From contig CBDUZS010000063.1 in the NCBI GenBank assembly GCA_965371785.1, forward strand, positions 1-14,152: a DNA stretch of 14,152 nucleotides, read 5' to 3'. Positions 1-7,766 of the stretch are shown here, in pieces. The translations under genes were made by a program, and so were the position numbers. The first letter of the stretch is position 1; each line of letters starts with the position of its first letter. The DNA comes from CBDUZS01 sp965371785 (GTDB lineage: Bacteria; Fermentibacterota; Fermentibacteria; Fermentibacterales; JCC-6). The notes under the pieces are model-generated. The model had not been told where the DNA came from and made no database searches. It saw nothing but the letters and a program-made list of their open reading frames with translations.

Positions 1-1647
1 CTCATTCCCGTTTTCATCAACATTACAGGTGAGGTCGACCAGGAGTACATCGACCTGGCAACCGCCGGGATGAACTGGGACCAGCGCCGTGCATTCGTGG
101 TCGAAGCTCTCAAAGCAAAGGCGGGGGAGACTCAGCAGAGCATTCTCGAGGAACTCAAGAGCTTCAACGCTGACCAGGTCGAGATGGAGAACACGTTCTG
201 GCTTACGAATGCTGTTCATTGCTCGATAACACCCCTGATTATCAGGGAGATGGCTTTCAGAGACGAAGTGTATCACATCAGTTTCGCCGGTGCACTCGAG
301 CCCGGCAAGTGCCTCATCGAACCGATTGACATGCACCCTGCGACACCTGAGGAGCTCGGAAGAGCCAACGCATGGGGAGTCGATCAGATCAACGCTCCCG
401 CGGTGTGGGGAATGGGTTACGAAGGAAACGGTATCATCGTCGCAGTAACTGACACGGGCGTCAACTACCTCCATGTCGATCTGCAGAACAACATGTGGCA
501 CGATACTCCCGGTGGTTTCCACTACGGCTGGGACTTCTACGATAACGATAACGATCCCATGGATAGCCAAGGTCATGGCACTCACTGCGCAGGATCGGTT
601 GCGGGTTACGGCACTGCCGGAACACAGACCGGCGTCGCCCCCTCTGCAACCATCATGGCCCTGCGGCTCAACTACTACTCGGGAGGTGAAGCCACCTGGA
701 TTCAGTGCTACGAGTTCGCGGTCGACCATGGCGCGCACGTCATCACGACTTCTCTCGGCGTCTTCAGCGCCTCGAACCACGTGAGCATGCGCCAGGCCGA
801 GGAAGCTGTCCTGACCGCCGGTCTGCAGCATTCAATTGCGGCTGGTAACGATGGACCCGGTGCCCAGACCGTTCTCGGTCCAGGTTACTGCCCTCCACCC
901 TGGATACACCCGGATCAGCCCGGTTCGGGCGGGCTTACCGCTACGGTTACGGTTGGAGCCACAGATAACTCGGACAACATCGCCAGTTTTTCCAGCCGCG
1001 GACCAACGAACTTCTGGGGAACCGTTGCCCCGTGGAACGACTGGGCTGACACAGAAGCCCTCATCGACCCTGACATCTGCGCACCCGGTGTCAACATCGT
1101 AAGTTGCAGCTGGCCCAGTACTACTGGTTACACCACAATGAGTGGAACATCCATGGCCACACCTCATCTTGCCGGTGTGATGGCGCTGCTGTGGGACGTC
1201 AATCCTCCAGCCAAGTCCATGACAGTGGCGAAGGTCGACTCCATCATGGAAGTCACGGCAGTCGAACTCGGCGCTGCGGGAAAGGACAACACCTACGGCT
1301 CCGGCCGCGTAGATGCCTATCAGGCAGCCCTTGCCGCCATCAGTGTCGGCATCGGCGATACGGCTGCGCCCATCATCCCCGCAGGGGTACTCCTCTCGAG
1401 CATTACCCCAAACCCGGTGTACTCCACTGTGCTGTTCGACGTTTACGTTCTGAATGCGGGACCGGTCGAAATATCGGTCTTTGACATCTACGGAAGAAAG
1501 ACTGCATTGATCAGCAACGGCAGCCTTCCGCAGGGAAGCAACAGCTTCGCCTGGGACGTTCCGGACAACATGAGCAATGGTGTTTACTTCGTTACCGTTT
1601 CGAGCGGAAGCGAGAGCGCCATTTCCAGGATGACCATACTCAGGTAA
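1..1647 (+). CDS. Secreted subtilisin-like (S8) serine protease with C-terminal sorting domain, 5'-partial
   Basis: The frame is open from base 1, so the start and any signal peptide lie upstream; the ATG at 70 is internal. The first ~110 visible residues look like a propeptide. The S8 catalytic domain follows, with all catalytic elements visible: Asp in VTDTGVN (codon 451-453), His in HGTHCAGS (codon 574-576), oxyanion Asn in AAGNDGPG (codon 847-849) and Ser in GTSMATPHLAG (codon 1150-1152). This predicts an active extracellular endopeptidase. The last ~80 residues begin with SSITPNP and contain VFDIYGRK and GVYFVTV, ending SRMTILR. This is a FlgD/Ig-like, type IX-style C-terminal sorting domain similar to those on two other proteins in this window. 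It implies export across the outer membrane and cleavage or anchoring there (inference). The stop is TAA, followed closely by a terminator. Family assignment is secure; the substrate is unknown. Confidence 0.93.
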   Translation, partial: LIPVFINITGEVDQEYIDLATAGMNWDQRRAFVVEALKAKAGETQQSILEELKSFNADQVEMENTFWLTNAVHCSITPLIIREMAFRDEVYHISFAGALEPGKCLIEPIDMHPATPEELGRANAWGVDQINAPAVWGMGYEGNGIIVAVTDTGVNYLHVDLQNNMWHDTPGGFHYGWDFYDNDNDPMDSQGHGTHCAGSVAGYGTAGTQTGVAPSATIMALRLNYYSGGEATWIQCYEFAVDHGAHVITTSLGVFSASNHVSMRQAEEAVLTAGLQHSIAAGNDGPGAQTVLGPGYCPPPWIHPDQPGSGGLTATVTVGATDNSDNIASFSSRGPTNFWGTVAPWNDWADTEALIDPDICAPGVNIVSCSWPSTTGYTTMSGTSMATPHLAGVMALLWDVNPPAKSMTVAKVDSIMEVTAVELGAAGKDNTYGSGRVDAYQAALAAISVGIGDTAAPIIPAGVLLSSITPNPVYSTVLFDVYVLNAGPVEISVFDIYGRKTALISNGSLPQGSNSFAWDVPDNMSNGVYFVTVSSGSESAISRMTILR

Positions 1648-1671
1648 ACCTGGCCACTTGATACGACAGAT

Positions 1672-1704
1672 CCCGCTCCCCCTGCCGGGGGGGCGGGTTT
1701 TCTT
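1672..1704 (+). terminator. Rho-independent terminator of the S8 protease gene
   Basis: An 11-bp stem (1672-1682 with 1687-1697, including one G-T pair) has a TGCC loop and is followed by TTTTCTT. It lies 24 bases after the protease stop codon and before the reductase promoter, so it separates the two transcription units. Confidence 0.88.
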
Positions 1705-1710
1705 GAAAGC

Positions 1711-1742
1711 TTGACAGAAAACTGACCGGAGGTATTCTGTCA
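1711..1742 (+). promoter_or_regulatory. Promoter of the aldo/keto reductase gene, embedded in an inverted repeat
   Basis: TTGACA (1711-1716), a 16-base spacer and TATTCT (1733-1738) form a good sigma70-like promoter about 50 bases before the gene start. A perfect 8-bp inverted repeat, TGACAGAA (1712-1719) and TTCTGTCA (1735-1742), covers both hexamers with a 15-base gap. That is the geometry of an operator for a dimeric regulator. The promoter and operator roles are inference from sequence only. Confidence 0.55.
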
Positions 1743-1790
1743 GATACTGATTTCCTGAAACGCTGTCTGTGTAACCCTCGAGGAGTGTTC

Positions 1791-2936
1791 ATGAAGTACA
1801 GAAAATTCGGCGAACTCGATTGGGAAGTCTCCGTACTCGGATTCGGGGCGATGCGGCTTCCGCACGAGGAGGATGACTACGGGGCAATCGAAGAGGATAA
1901 GGCTGCCGAAATGCTTCACCATGCTATCGATGAGGGAGTCAACTACATCGATACCGCCTGGCCCTATCATCGCGGCGAGAGCGAGAGTTTCCTTGGCCGG
2001 GCGCTCGAGGGCGGCTACAGGGAGAAGGTCAGGCTAACGACCAAAATGCCGTCGTGGAAGATTGAAAAGAAGGATGATTTCGACATCTTCTTCGATGCCC
2101 AGATGGAAAAGCTGCAGACCGGATATATTGATTTCTACCTGCTGCACGCGCTCCAGAGGGACTGGTGGGACAAGCTGAAGGGGCTCGGTGCGCTCGAGTG
2201 GGCCGAGAGGAAGATGGCAGACGGCGTTATCGGATACCTGGGATTCTCCTTTCACGACCGGTTTCCTCTGTTCAAGCGGATAATTGACGAATACGACAAC
2301 TGGAGTCTTGTCATGATGATGTACAACTACATGGATACCGGGTACCAGGCGGGCAGAGAGGGTTTCGAATACGCCGCCGACCAGGGGCTCGCGATGGTTG
2401 TCATGGAGCCGCTCAGAGGAGGATTGCTGGCCAAGGAACCGCCACCGACGGTACGCACTCTTTTCGATAATGCCCCGGTTCGGAGAACACCAGCTGACTG
2501 GTCTCTTCAGTGGCTGTGGAATCATGACAGGGTATCGACGATAGTCAGCGGTATGAGTTCAATGGATCAGGTTACGCAGAACATCGCCAGTGCCTGCGCT
2601 TCTGAGGTTGGTCTCCTCGAGCCAGAAGAGCTCGATCTTATTGGAAAAGTACGAGAGGAATATCTCCAGAAAACGAAGGTTCCATGCACTGACTGCAGGT
2701 ACTGCCTGCCATGTCCGCAGGGTGTTGCAATTCCCCAGGTCTTCGAGTACTACAACATGACCGGCATATACGACGACGTGAAGATGGCCAGGGAGAATTA
2801 CGCTTTTCTGGGGGACAGCAGCCATGCCGGCCTGTGCAACGAGTGCGGCAAATGCATGGAACTCTGCCCACAGCATATCGATATCATCGAATTGCTGAAG
2901 AGTTCTCATGCGGTGCTTGCTTCTGAGAAATCCTAG
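1791..2936 (+). CDS. Aldo/keto reductase with C-terminal 4Fe-4S ferredoxin domain
   Basis: This is a cytoplasmic oxidoreductase of 381 residues. The N-terminal TIM-barrel AKR domain (1 to about 285) carries the classic tetrad: Asp54 (NYIDTA), Tyr59, Lys85 (LTTKMP) and His119 (YLLHAL). The C-terminal part has two cysteine clusters, C299/C302/C305/C308 (CTDCRYCLPCP) and C349/C352/C355/C359 (CNECGKCMELCP), the usual pattern for binding two 4Fe-4S clusters. The length fits the known AKR-ferredoxin subfamily found mainly in anaerobes, where electron transfer through the clusters is likely; the substrate is unknown. The start is set at ATG 1791, because AGGAG at 1781-1785 sits 5 bases upstream; a GTG at 1785 overlaps that ribosome binding site and is less likely. 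The stop is TAG. The gene faces the EamA gene tail to tail. Confidence 0.92.
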   Translation: MKYRKFGELDWEVSVLGFGAMRLPHEEDDYGAIEEDKAAEMLHHAIDEGVNYIDTAWPYHRGESESFLGRALEGGYREKVRLTTKMPSWKIEKKDDFDIFFDAQMEKLQTGYIDFYLLHALQRDWWDKLKGLGALEWAERKMADGVIGYLGFSFHDRFPLFKRIIDEYDNWSLVMMMYNYMDTGYQAGREGFEYAADQGLAMVVMEPLRGGLLAKEPPPTVRTLFDNAPVRRTPADWSLQWLWNHDRVSTIVSGMSSMDQVTQNIASACASEVGLLEPEELDLIGKVREEYLQKTKVPCTDCRYCLPCPQGVAIPQVFEYYNMTGIYDDVKMARENYAFLGDSSHAGLCNECGKCMELCPQHIDIIELLKSSHAVLASEKS

Positions 2937-2941
2937 AGGAA

Positions 2942-3871
2942 TCAGCTCTTTCTTCGCCTGCTCAGCCGGGAGATGATCATTCCGGTCAGCATCAGAGCAC
3001 ATCCCACAATGCCTCGTTCCGACATCGTCTCGTGAAGGATTATCCAGCCGCCCAGAGCGGCGGCAACGGTTTCGAAACTCATGATTATGGCAGCATGTGA
3101 TGGGGCTGCCCTTCTCTGGGCAACAACCTGAAGCGTGTACGCAACTCCCACGGAAAGAATTCCGCTGTAAAGAATGGGCAGCGCAGCGTCTGCGACTGCA
3201 CGAAGGTCGATGGTCTCGAACAGCAGAGCAACCATGAGGCTGAGTACCGCACAGACTGAGAATTGTACAAGAGCCAGTGCGATCGGGTTCAACCGCCCTG
3301 CACAACGCCCGATCACCTGAACATGTAATGCCCAGAAGAATGCGCCCGCAAGGATCAAAAGGTCACCGGGAGCAACGGTCAGGCTGCCTGTAACACTCAG
3401 CAGGTAAAGCCCCGAGGTAGCAAGGATGACACCTGTCCAGGTTCCGACACCCGCTTTCTGCCGCCAGAAGATGCCCATCAGGGGAACGATTACAACGTAG
3501 AGGCCGGTGATGAATCCTGCCTTGCCGGCTGTAGTGAAAACGATACCTGCCTGTTGAAGCGATGCGCCGCAGAATAGAATGAGGCCGGTCAGCAAGCCTC
3601 CCGGCAGGGCGGATCTGAACCCTGTCGGTCGTTTTCTTCCTCCGCGGAGCAGAAAGGGCAGGAGAACTGCGGCACCCAGTGCGAACCTGATCCCGTTGAA
3701 TAGAAACGGGCCCATGTGCTCCATACCGATTCTCTGAGCCACGAACGCGAAGCCCCATATCGTGGCCGTCAGCAGAAGAAGTATATCCGGGACGTAACTT
3801 TTTCTCTCCAGAATAGCATTCCCCTCGGAGTCGACATTGCATTTTTCCCGAAGCACAAAGATATCTTGCAT
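2942..3871 (-). CDS. EamA/DMT-family inner-membrane transporter
   Basis: A 309-residue, strongly hydrophobic protein with about ten predicted membrane segments arranged as two repeated five-helix EamA halves. The first half begins at VPDILLLLTATIWGFAFVAQ and includes GIRFALGA and GLYVVIVPLMG; the second begins near GDLLILAGAFFWALHVQVIG and includes PILYSGILSVGVAYTLQVVAQ. A basic tail (SRLSRRRKS) should lie in the cytoplasm. The drug/metabolite transporter superfamily exports amino acids, metabolites or other small molecules; the substrate cannot be read from sequence. The ATG at 3871 is chosen because upstream extension runs into the divergent gene; its ribosome binding site is weak (GGATAGG), so the start is moderately certain. 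The stop is TGA, 5 bases from the stop of the convergent reductase gene. The gene start is 30 bases from the divergent gene at 3902. Confidence 0.88.
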   Translation of the reverse strand: MQDIFVLREKCNVDSEGNAILERKSYVPDILLLLTATIWGFAFVAQRIGMEHMGPFLFNGIRFALGAAVLLPFLLRGGRKRPTGFRSALPGGLLTGLILFCGASLQQAGIVFTTAGKAGFITGLYVVIVPLMGIFWRQKAGVGTWTGVILATSGLYLLSVTGSLTVAPGDLLILAGAFFWALHVQVIGRCAGRLNPIALALVQFSVCAVLSLMVALLFETIDLRAVADAALPILYSGILSVGVAYTLQVVAQRRAAPSHAAIIMSFETVAAALGGWIILHETMSERGIVGCALMLTGMIISRLSRRRKS

Positions 3872-3901
3872 GTCACAACCTATCCAGGGAAGGAGTAAAA
3901 G

Positions 3902-4375
3902 ATGCGGATTCTGATTCTGACAGTCATGGTGCTGACATCCGTCGCAGCCCATGCACAAAAGACGGATAGCCTGGAAGTGCTCGGTGTGGCGGAAGCTGTA
4001 TTCGAGGCGATGCTCGAAGGAAAAGGAAACGTGATAGCAGAGCATCTGTCAGTGAGTGCTCTGGGTGATATGGAGGAGATACTCGTCAACCTCCGTGAGT
4101 ATCCTGATCTGACCCTTGCGATGCTCAATTTCAACTGGGGCGTCGAGGTTATTGATATGGATGTTTCGGAGTGGACCGCGGGAGACCTCCTAGGTGCCAT
4201 TTTCTCCTCTCCATTATCACGGGAGGTTTTATACGATCCTATGTCCGGGGAAACCTATCTCGAGATATCCGGGGACTCTGCAAATGTGATCTGGATGATA
4301 TTGGGAGAGGAATGGCCGATGATGTTCGTCCGCGAGGACGGAGCATGGAAAGTCAGCGAAATAGAATATTTCTAG
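3902..4375 (+). CDS. Small exported protein of unknown function
   Basis: A 157-residue protein. A clear signal peptide, MRILILTVMVLTSVAAHAQ, has a likely signal peptidase I site after AHA (residue 18). The mature part is acidic, with helical N-terminal stretches (LGVAEAVFEAMLEGKGNVIAE) and a strand-rich C-terminus ending GAWKVSEIEYF. The ending resembles the last strands of NTF2-like/DUF4878-type lipocalin-fold domains (REDGAWKVSEI), but this is only an impression and I do not assign a family. It probably works in the periplasm. GGAAGGAG at 3888-3895, six bases before ATG, is a very good ribosome binding site. It is divergent from the EamA gene with only 30 bases between starts, so its promoter must overlap the transporter coding region or its leader. 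Confidence 0.8.
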   Translation: MRILILTVMVLTSVAAHAQKTDSLEVLGVAEAVFEAMLEGKGNVIAEHLSVSALGDMEEILVNLREYPDLTLAMLNFNWGVEVIDMDVSEWTAGDLLGAIFSSPLSREVLYDPMSGETYLEISGDSANVIWMILGEEWPMMFVREDGAWKVSEIEYF

Positions 4376-4464
4376 TATTGACCAGCCAAGGTAGATAATA
4401 AATCAACACATTTTTCCTTGCTTCGTCGACGCCCGGTCGAATGTGTACCGTGTGCATGATTGTG

Positions 4465-4515
4465 TTGCATGAAGCGATGAATAGGCTTAAATTGCATTCT
4501 TGTTCCCGCTATAAT
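4465..4515 (+). promoter_or_regulatory. Candidate promoter region of the cyclase gene
   Basis: TTGCAT (4465-4470), a 17-base spacer and TAAATT (4488-4493) would place transcription start near 4500, leaving a very short leader with no visible Shine-Dalgarno. A perfect TATAAT (4510-4515) overlaps the annotated ATG at 4514 but has no good -35 box. If that hexamer is used instead, the transcript would begin near 4522 and translation might start at GTG 4526. TGCATGA occurs twice in direct orientation 13 bases apart (4453-4459 and 4466-4472), and TTGCAT recurs at 4492-4497. All assignments are tentative. Confidence 0.35.
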
Positions 4516-7500
4516 GAGAAAGCTGGCAATTGTGAACGCCGAAGACTGGGAATCACTGCTTCAGAAAGATCTCGCCGAACTGTCAGGTGTCCACTTCCGG
4601 CACGCCGGAGGAACCTCGAGGCTTCGCAAGGGAGAACGCCGTAACGTTGCCGTTCTCTTCCTGGATCTCAAGGATTTTACGTCTCTCTCCGAAAAACTGG
4701 ATCACGAGACCGTCCACAACCTCCTTAGCGGAATCATGAAGGCTCTCACGAATGTGGTCGATGGTTTTGGAGGTTACGTAGACAAGATACATGGTGATCA
4801 GATCATGGCTCTTTTCGGAGCAAGGCATGCCGGGGAGAACGACAGCATTCAAGCCGTTTCCTGCGGGTTCAGGATGCTCGAGACAGTGGAGAGTGTGAAT
4901 GCTCTGCTATCCGGTACCGGGCTCGAATTCGGTGTCAGAATCGGAATAGGCGCGGGGCCGGTAATCGTAGCGCCCGACGCTGTCGGGCATATCACTGCAA
5001 TAGGATCCACCGTAAACCTGGCCTCGCGAATGGAGTCCTCGGCCCGGACGAACACGATTCAGGTGACGGAAAAAGTCAGGCTGGACTGCGGTGATTACTT
5101 CACCTGGGACGATCTTGGTCAGATACCGATCAAGGGGATTAGCGCACCATCTCCAGTGTTCAGACCGACAGGCCCCGGAAACACACTCGTAACGAGATGG
5201 GACCGGGCATCAACGATTACGGGCGCTCCATTCGTGGGCAGACAGGTCGAACTCGGTATCCTCGAAGAGGTTCTGCAGAAGCAGAATTCGCTTGCGGCCG
5301 GGTTCAACAGGAGAAAAGGCGCCAGGCACATCGTCGTAGGGATCAGGGGAGAGGGAGGTATCGGGAAATCAAGGCTCATACATCACTTCCTGAACGATCT
5401 ATTGAAGAAGCGTCCGGATACGGTAGTAATGAGCGGGCAGGCGTTGCCATGGGCTCAGCCCCCATTCCAGCTGTGGTCCTCCTTGATTGCCGCAAACCTC
5501 GGGATTCGAGGGGGCGAGATCCTGGAATTCGATGAGCTGCAACGCAGGATAACAGTATTCGCGGAAGGCTCCGAATACGGAGATTCGCTCCTCTCGTCCC
5601 TGCCCTTTCTCGGAGAATTGCTCGGGATATCCGGTTCCGAACACCCCCTGGAGGACATCGATGACAAATCCCGCCGGCAGGAGATACTGCTCGCGGTCAG
5701 AAATTTCATTCGTGTAGCGGCTTCAGGCGGGAACACTCTCGTGCTTCTCGAGAACGTTCATTGGATCGACAGAGCTTCACTCGAAACTCTTGAATTCGTT
5801 GTCACGAACTGTGATCTTCCAGCACCGATTCTTTTCATATCTCTGTTCAGACCGGTTGATGTGTCACCGCTGGAAGGCCTCTCGAAGAGCTATGCAGAGG
5901 TAACAACCGTCGATCTTCATCAGGTGGATGAGAAAGATTCCCGTGAGCTGATCCATCACATGCTGGGCCCGGAAGTGGAAGAGCAGACCATGGCGCTTCT
6001 CATCGACCGAGCAAGAGGGAATCCTTTCTTTCTCGAAGAGCTTGTCATAATGCTGATAGAGTCTGGTAACCTCGTGCGGCAGGGGAACAGATGGGTGCAG
6101 TGCTGCCCCTCCTCGGATTTGCTCATTCCCGCATCGATCGAAGGCCTTGTGAAATCCAGGATAGACAGGCTTACTCCTGAACTCCGGAGAGGGATTCTGT
6201 ACTGCTCTGTTCTAGGGATGGAGTTTCCCGAGAGTCTGTACACACGCATGGTTGAAAAGACCCTGGCTCCTATATCTCCGGGTGCTGTTCTGGAGAAGCT
6301 CGTATTCAGAGGTTTTCTTACTCGATCTGAAAAAAAGGGAGACAGCTTTACATTCAGGCAGCCGATGATCCACGATGCAGCCTACGATTCGCTTCTTCAC
6401 CACAACCGGAGAATGCTGCACAGGTTTGCTGCCGAATCACTCGAAGAGCTCCATTCGAGTGGGACGGGAAGGGTTTCAGGAGTACTCAGCCGTCACTGGG
6501 AAAGAGCCGGAGATACGGAGAAGGCAGTTCTAGTCGGCCTGGAAGCCCTGAAGATGTTCAGAAACAGTTACCAGAGCGAAGAGGGGGTAAGATGGGCCGA
6601 TCACCTCTTCTCGTTGATCGGTGATAATCCTGATGACGTATTCCCTCCCGAGAAGTTGCTGGAGGTGCTCGACTGCAAGGCCTTCATGCTCGACGTACTG
6701 GACAGGAGAGAGGAAGAACGGCTGACGCTGGAACGGATGCTCGAACTCGGTTCCGGCATCGACTCGTGGCATGCGAGAATTCTCTGGCGCACAGGCAACC
6801 TCCAGAAAGTCCTCTGCAACTGGGGCGAGGCAGCAGAGCTTTGTGAAAAGGCTCTGGAGATATACATAGATCTGAGCGATCTGCAGGGAGTTGGCTGGAG
6901 CAGGAACAGCCTTGGTGTTCTCAGCTGGAAACTCGGGGACAGTGCTGCTGCACGAAGTCATTTCGAGGAAGCTCTGGAAATTGCAGAATCGATGGAAAAG
7001 GCGGACTTCGAAGGTTCGATCCACTGTAACTCCGGGATACTGGACAAGGTCGAGGGGAAAACAGCCAGTGCAGAAACCCATTATCTGAAGGCTCTGGATT
7101 TCTTCAGACGGATCGGGAATCGACGAGACGAGGCTTCCGTCCTGTGCAACCTGGGAATACTCCACCACGTTGAAGAACGAACAATCGAGTCTGAGAGATG
7201 CTACCGGTCAGCGTTGAAGATCTACAGAGATATCGGTGACCGGCGCCGTGAAGGGGTTGTACTCGGGAACCTCGGCACTCTTCTCGCGGTAACCGGGCAG
7301 AAGGATGACGCGAGCAGCTGCCTCGATCAGGCTCTCACTTTACACCTGGAGTCAGGAGACAGGATCAGCGAGGCAAGGGAGAGGAACAACCTCGGAATCC
7401 TGCTCCAGGAGACAGGGCATCCGCACAAAGCTCTAGTGCACCTCGAACGGGCAGCTTACCTTAACGGGGAAATTGAAAACACCAATGACCAGATCATCTC

Positions 7501-7681
7501 CCTGGCCGTGCTGGGGAAAGCCCATCTCGATCTGGATGAAGCCGGTCAGGCCATGGACTACTACGACTCGGCACGTCTTCTTCAGGAGGACTACGCTTCC
7601 GACGGCACCGGAGCCGAGACTCTTGTCGAACTCATCGGAATGCTCAGGGAAAAAGGGTTGATCTTTGAGGACAGTCAATAG
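4514..7681 (+). CDS. Class III nucleotide cyclase - STAND-like ATPase - TPR signalling protein
   Basis: A 1055-residue cytoplasmic multidomain protein. Residues ~43-205 form a class III adenylate/guanylate cyclase domain with both metal Asps (D51 in FLDLKDFT, D95 in KIHGDQIMALFG), base-contact Lys91, and transition-state Asn168 and Arg172 (VNLASRMES). The second purine-specifying position, usually Asp in DYT, appears to be His159 (GHITAIGS), so substrate preference is uncertain. An AAA_16/STAND-like NTPase module follows: APFVGRQVEL, Walker A GEGGIGKS (K285) and a Walker B-like LLENVHWID (410-419), where the usual acidic pair is Glu-Asn. Residues ~745-1030 hold about seven TPR repeats of ~40 residues, probably for partner binding. 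The plan matches known bacterial cyclase-AAA-TPR regulators, in which a ligand or partner sensed by the TPR/NTPase part may gate cyclase output (inference). There is no Shine-Dalgarno before ATG 4514; GTG 4526 is an alternative start that leaves all domains intact. The stop is TAG. Confidence 0.88.
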   Translation: MRKLAIVNAEDWESLLQKDLAELSGVHFRHAGGTSRLRKGERRNVAVLFLDLKDFTSLSEKLDHETVHNLLSGIMKALTNVVDGFGGYVDKIHGDQIMALFGARHAGENDSIQAVSCGFRMLETVESVNALLSGTGLEFGVRIGIGAGPVIVAPDAVGHITAIGSTVNLASRMESSARTNTIQVTEKVRLDCGDYFTWDDLGQIPIKGISAPSPVFRPTGPGNTLVTRWDRASTITGAPFVGRQVELGILEEVLQKQNSLAAGFNRRKGARHIVVGIRGEGGIGKSRLIHHFLNDLLKKRPDTVVMSGQALPWAQPPFQLWSSLIAANLGIRGGEILEFDELQRRITVFAEGSEYGDSLLSSLPFLGELLGISGSEHPLEDIDDKSRRQEILLAVRNFIRVAASGGNTLVLLENVHWIDRASLETLEFVVTNCDLPAPILFISLFRPVDVSPLEGLSKSYAEVTTVDLHQVDEKDSRELIHHMLGPEVEEQTMALLIDRARGNPFFLEELVIMLIESGNLVRQGNRWVQCCPSSDLLIPASIEGLVKSRIDRLTPELRRGILYCSVLGMEFPESLYTRMVEKTLAPISPGAVLEKLVFRGFLTRSEKKGDSFTFRQPMIHDAAYDSLLHHNRRMLHRFAAESLEELHSSGTGRVSGVLSRHWERAGDTEKAVLVGLEALKMFRNSYQSEEGVRWADHLFSLIGDNPDDVFPPEKLLEVLDCKAFMLDVLDRREEERLTLERMLELGSGIDSWHARILWRTGNLQKVLCNWGEAAELCEKALEIYIDLSDLQGVGWSRNSLGVLSWKLGDSAAARSHFEEALEIAESMEKADFEGSIHCNSGILDKVEGKTASAETHYLKALDFFRRIGNRRDEASVLCNLGILHHVEERTIESERCYRSALKIYRDIGDRRREGVVLGNLGTLLAVTGQKDDASSCLDQALTLHLESGDRISEARERNNLGILLQETGHPHKALVHLERAAYLNGEIENTNDQIISLAVLGKAHLDLDEAGQAMDYYDSARLLQEDYASDGTGAETLVELIGMLREKGLIFEDSQ

Positions 7682-7766
7682 CCGTTTCCCCGAATCGATT
7701 CACGACTATATTAAGATGATGTAATTTGTACCCGATCCGTATGCAATCCTGGGATGGGAGAGAACG

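Noticed and set aside
7692..7701. Palindrome GAATCGATTC after the cyclase gene.
   Set aside because: Ten-base palindromes are expected by chance at this scale, and no convincing promoter overlaps it.
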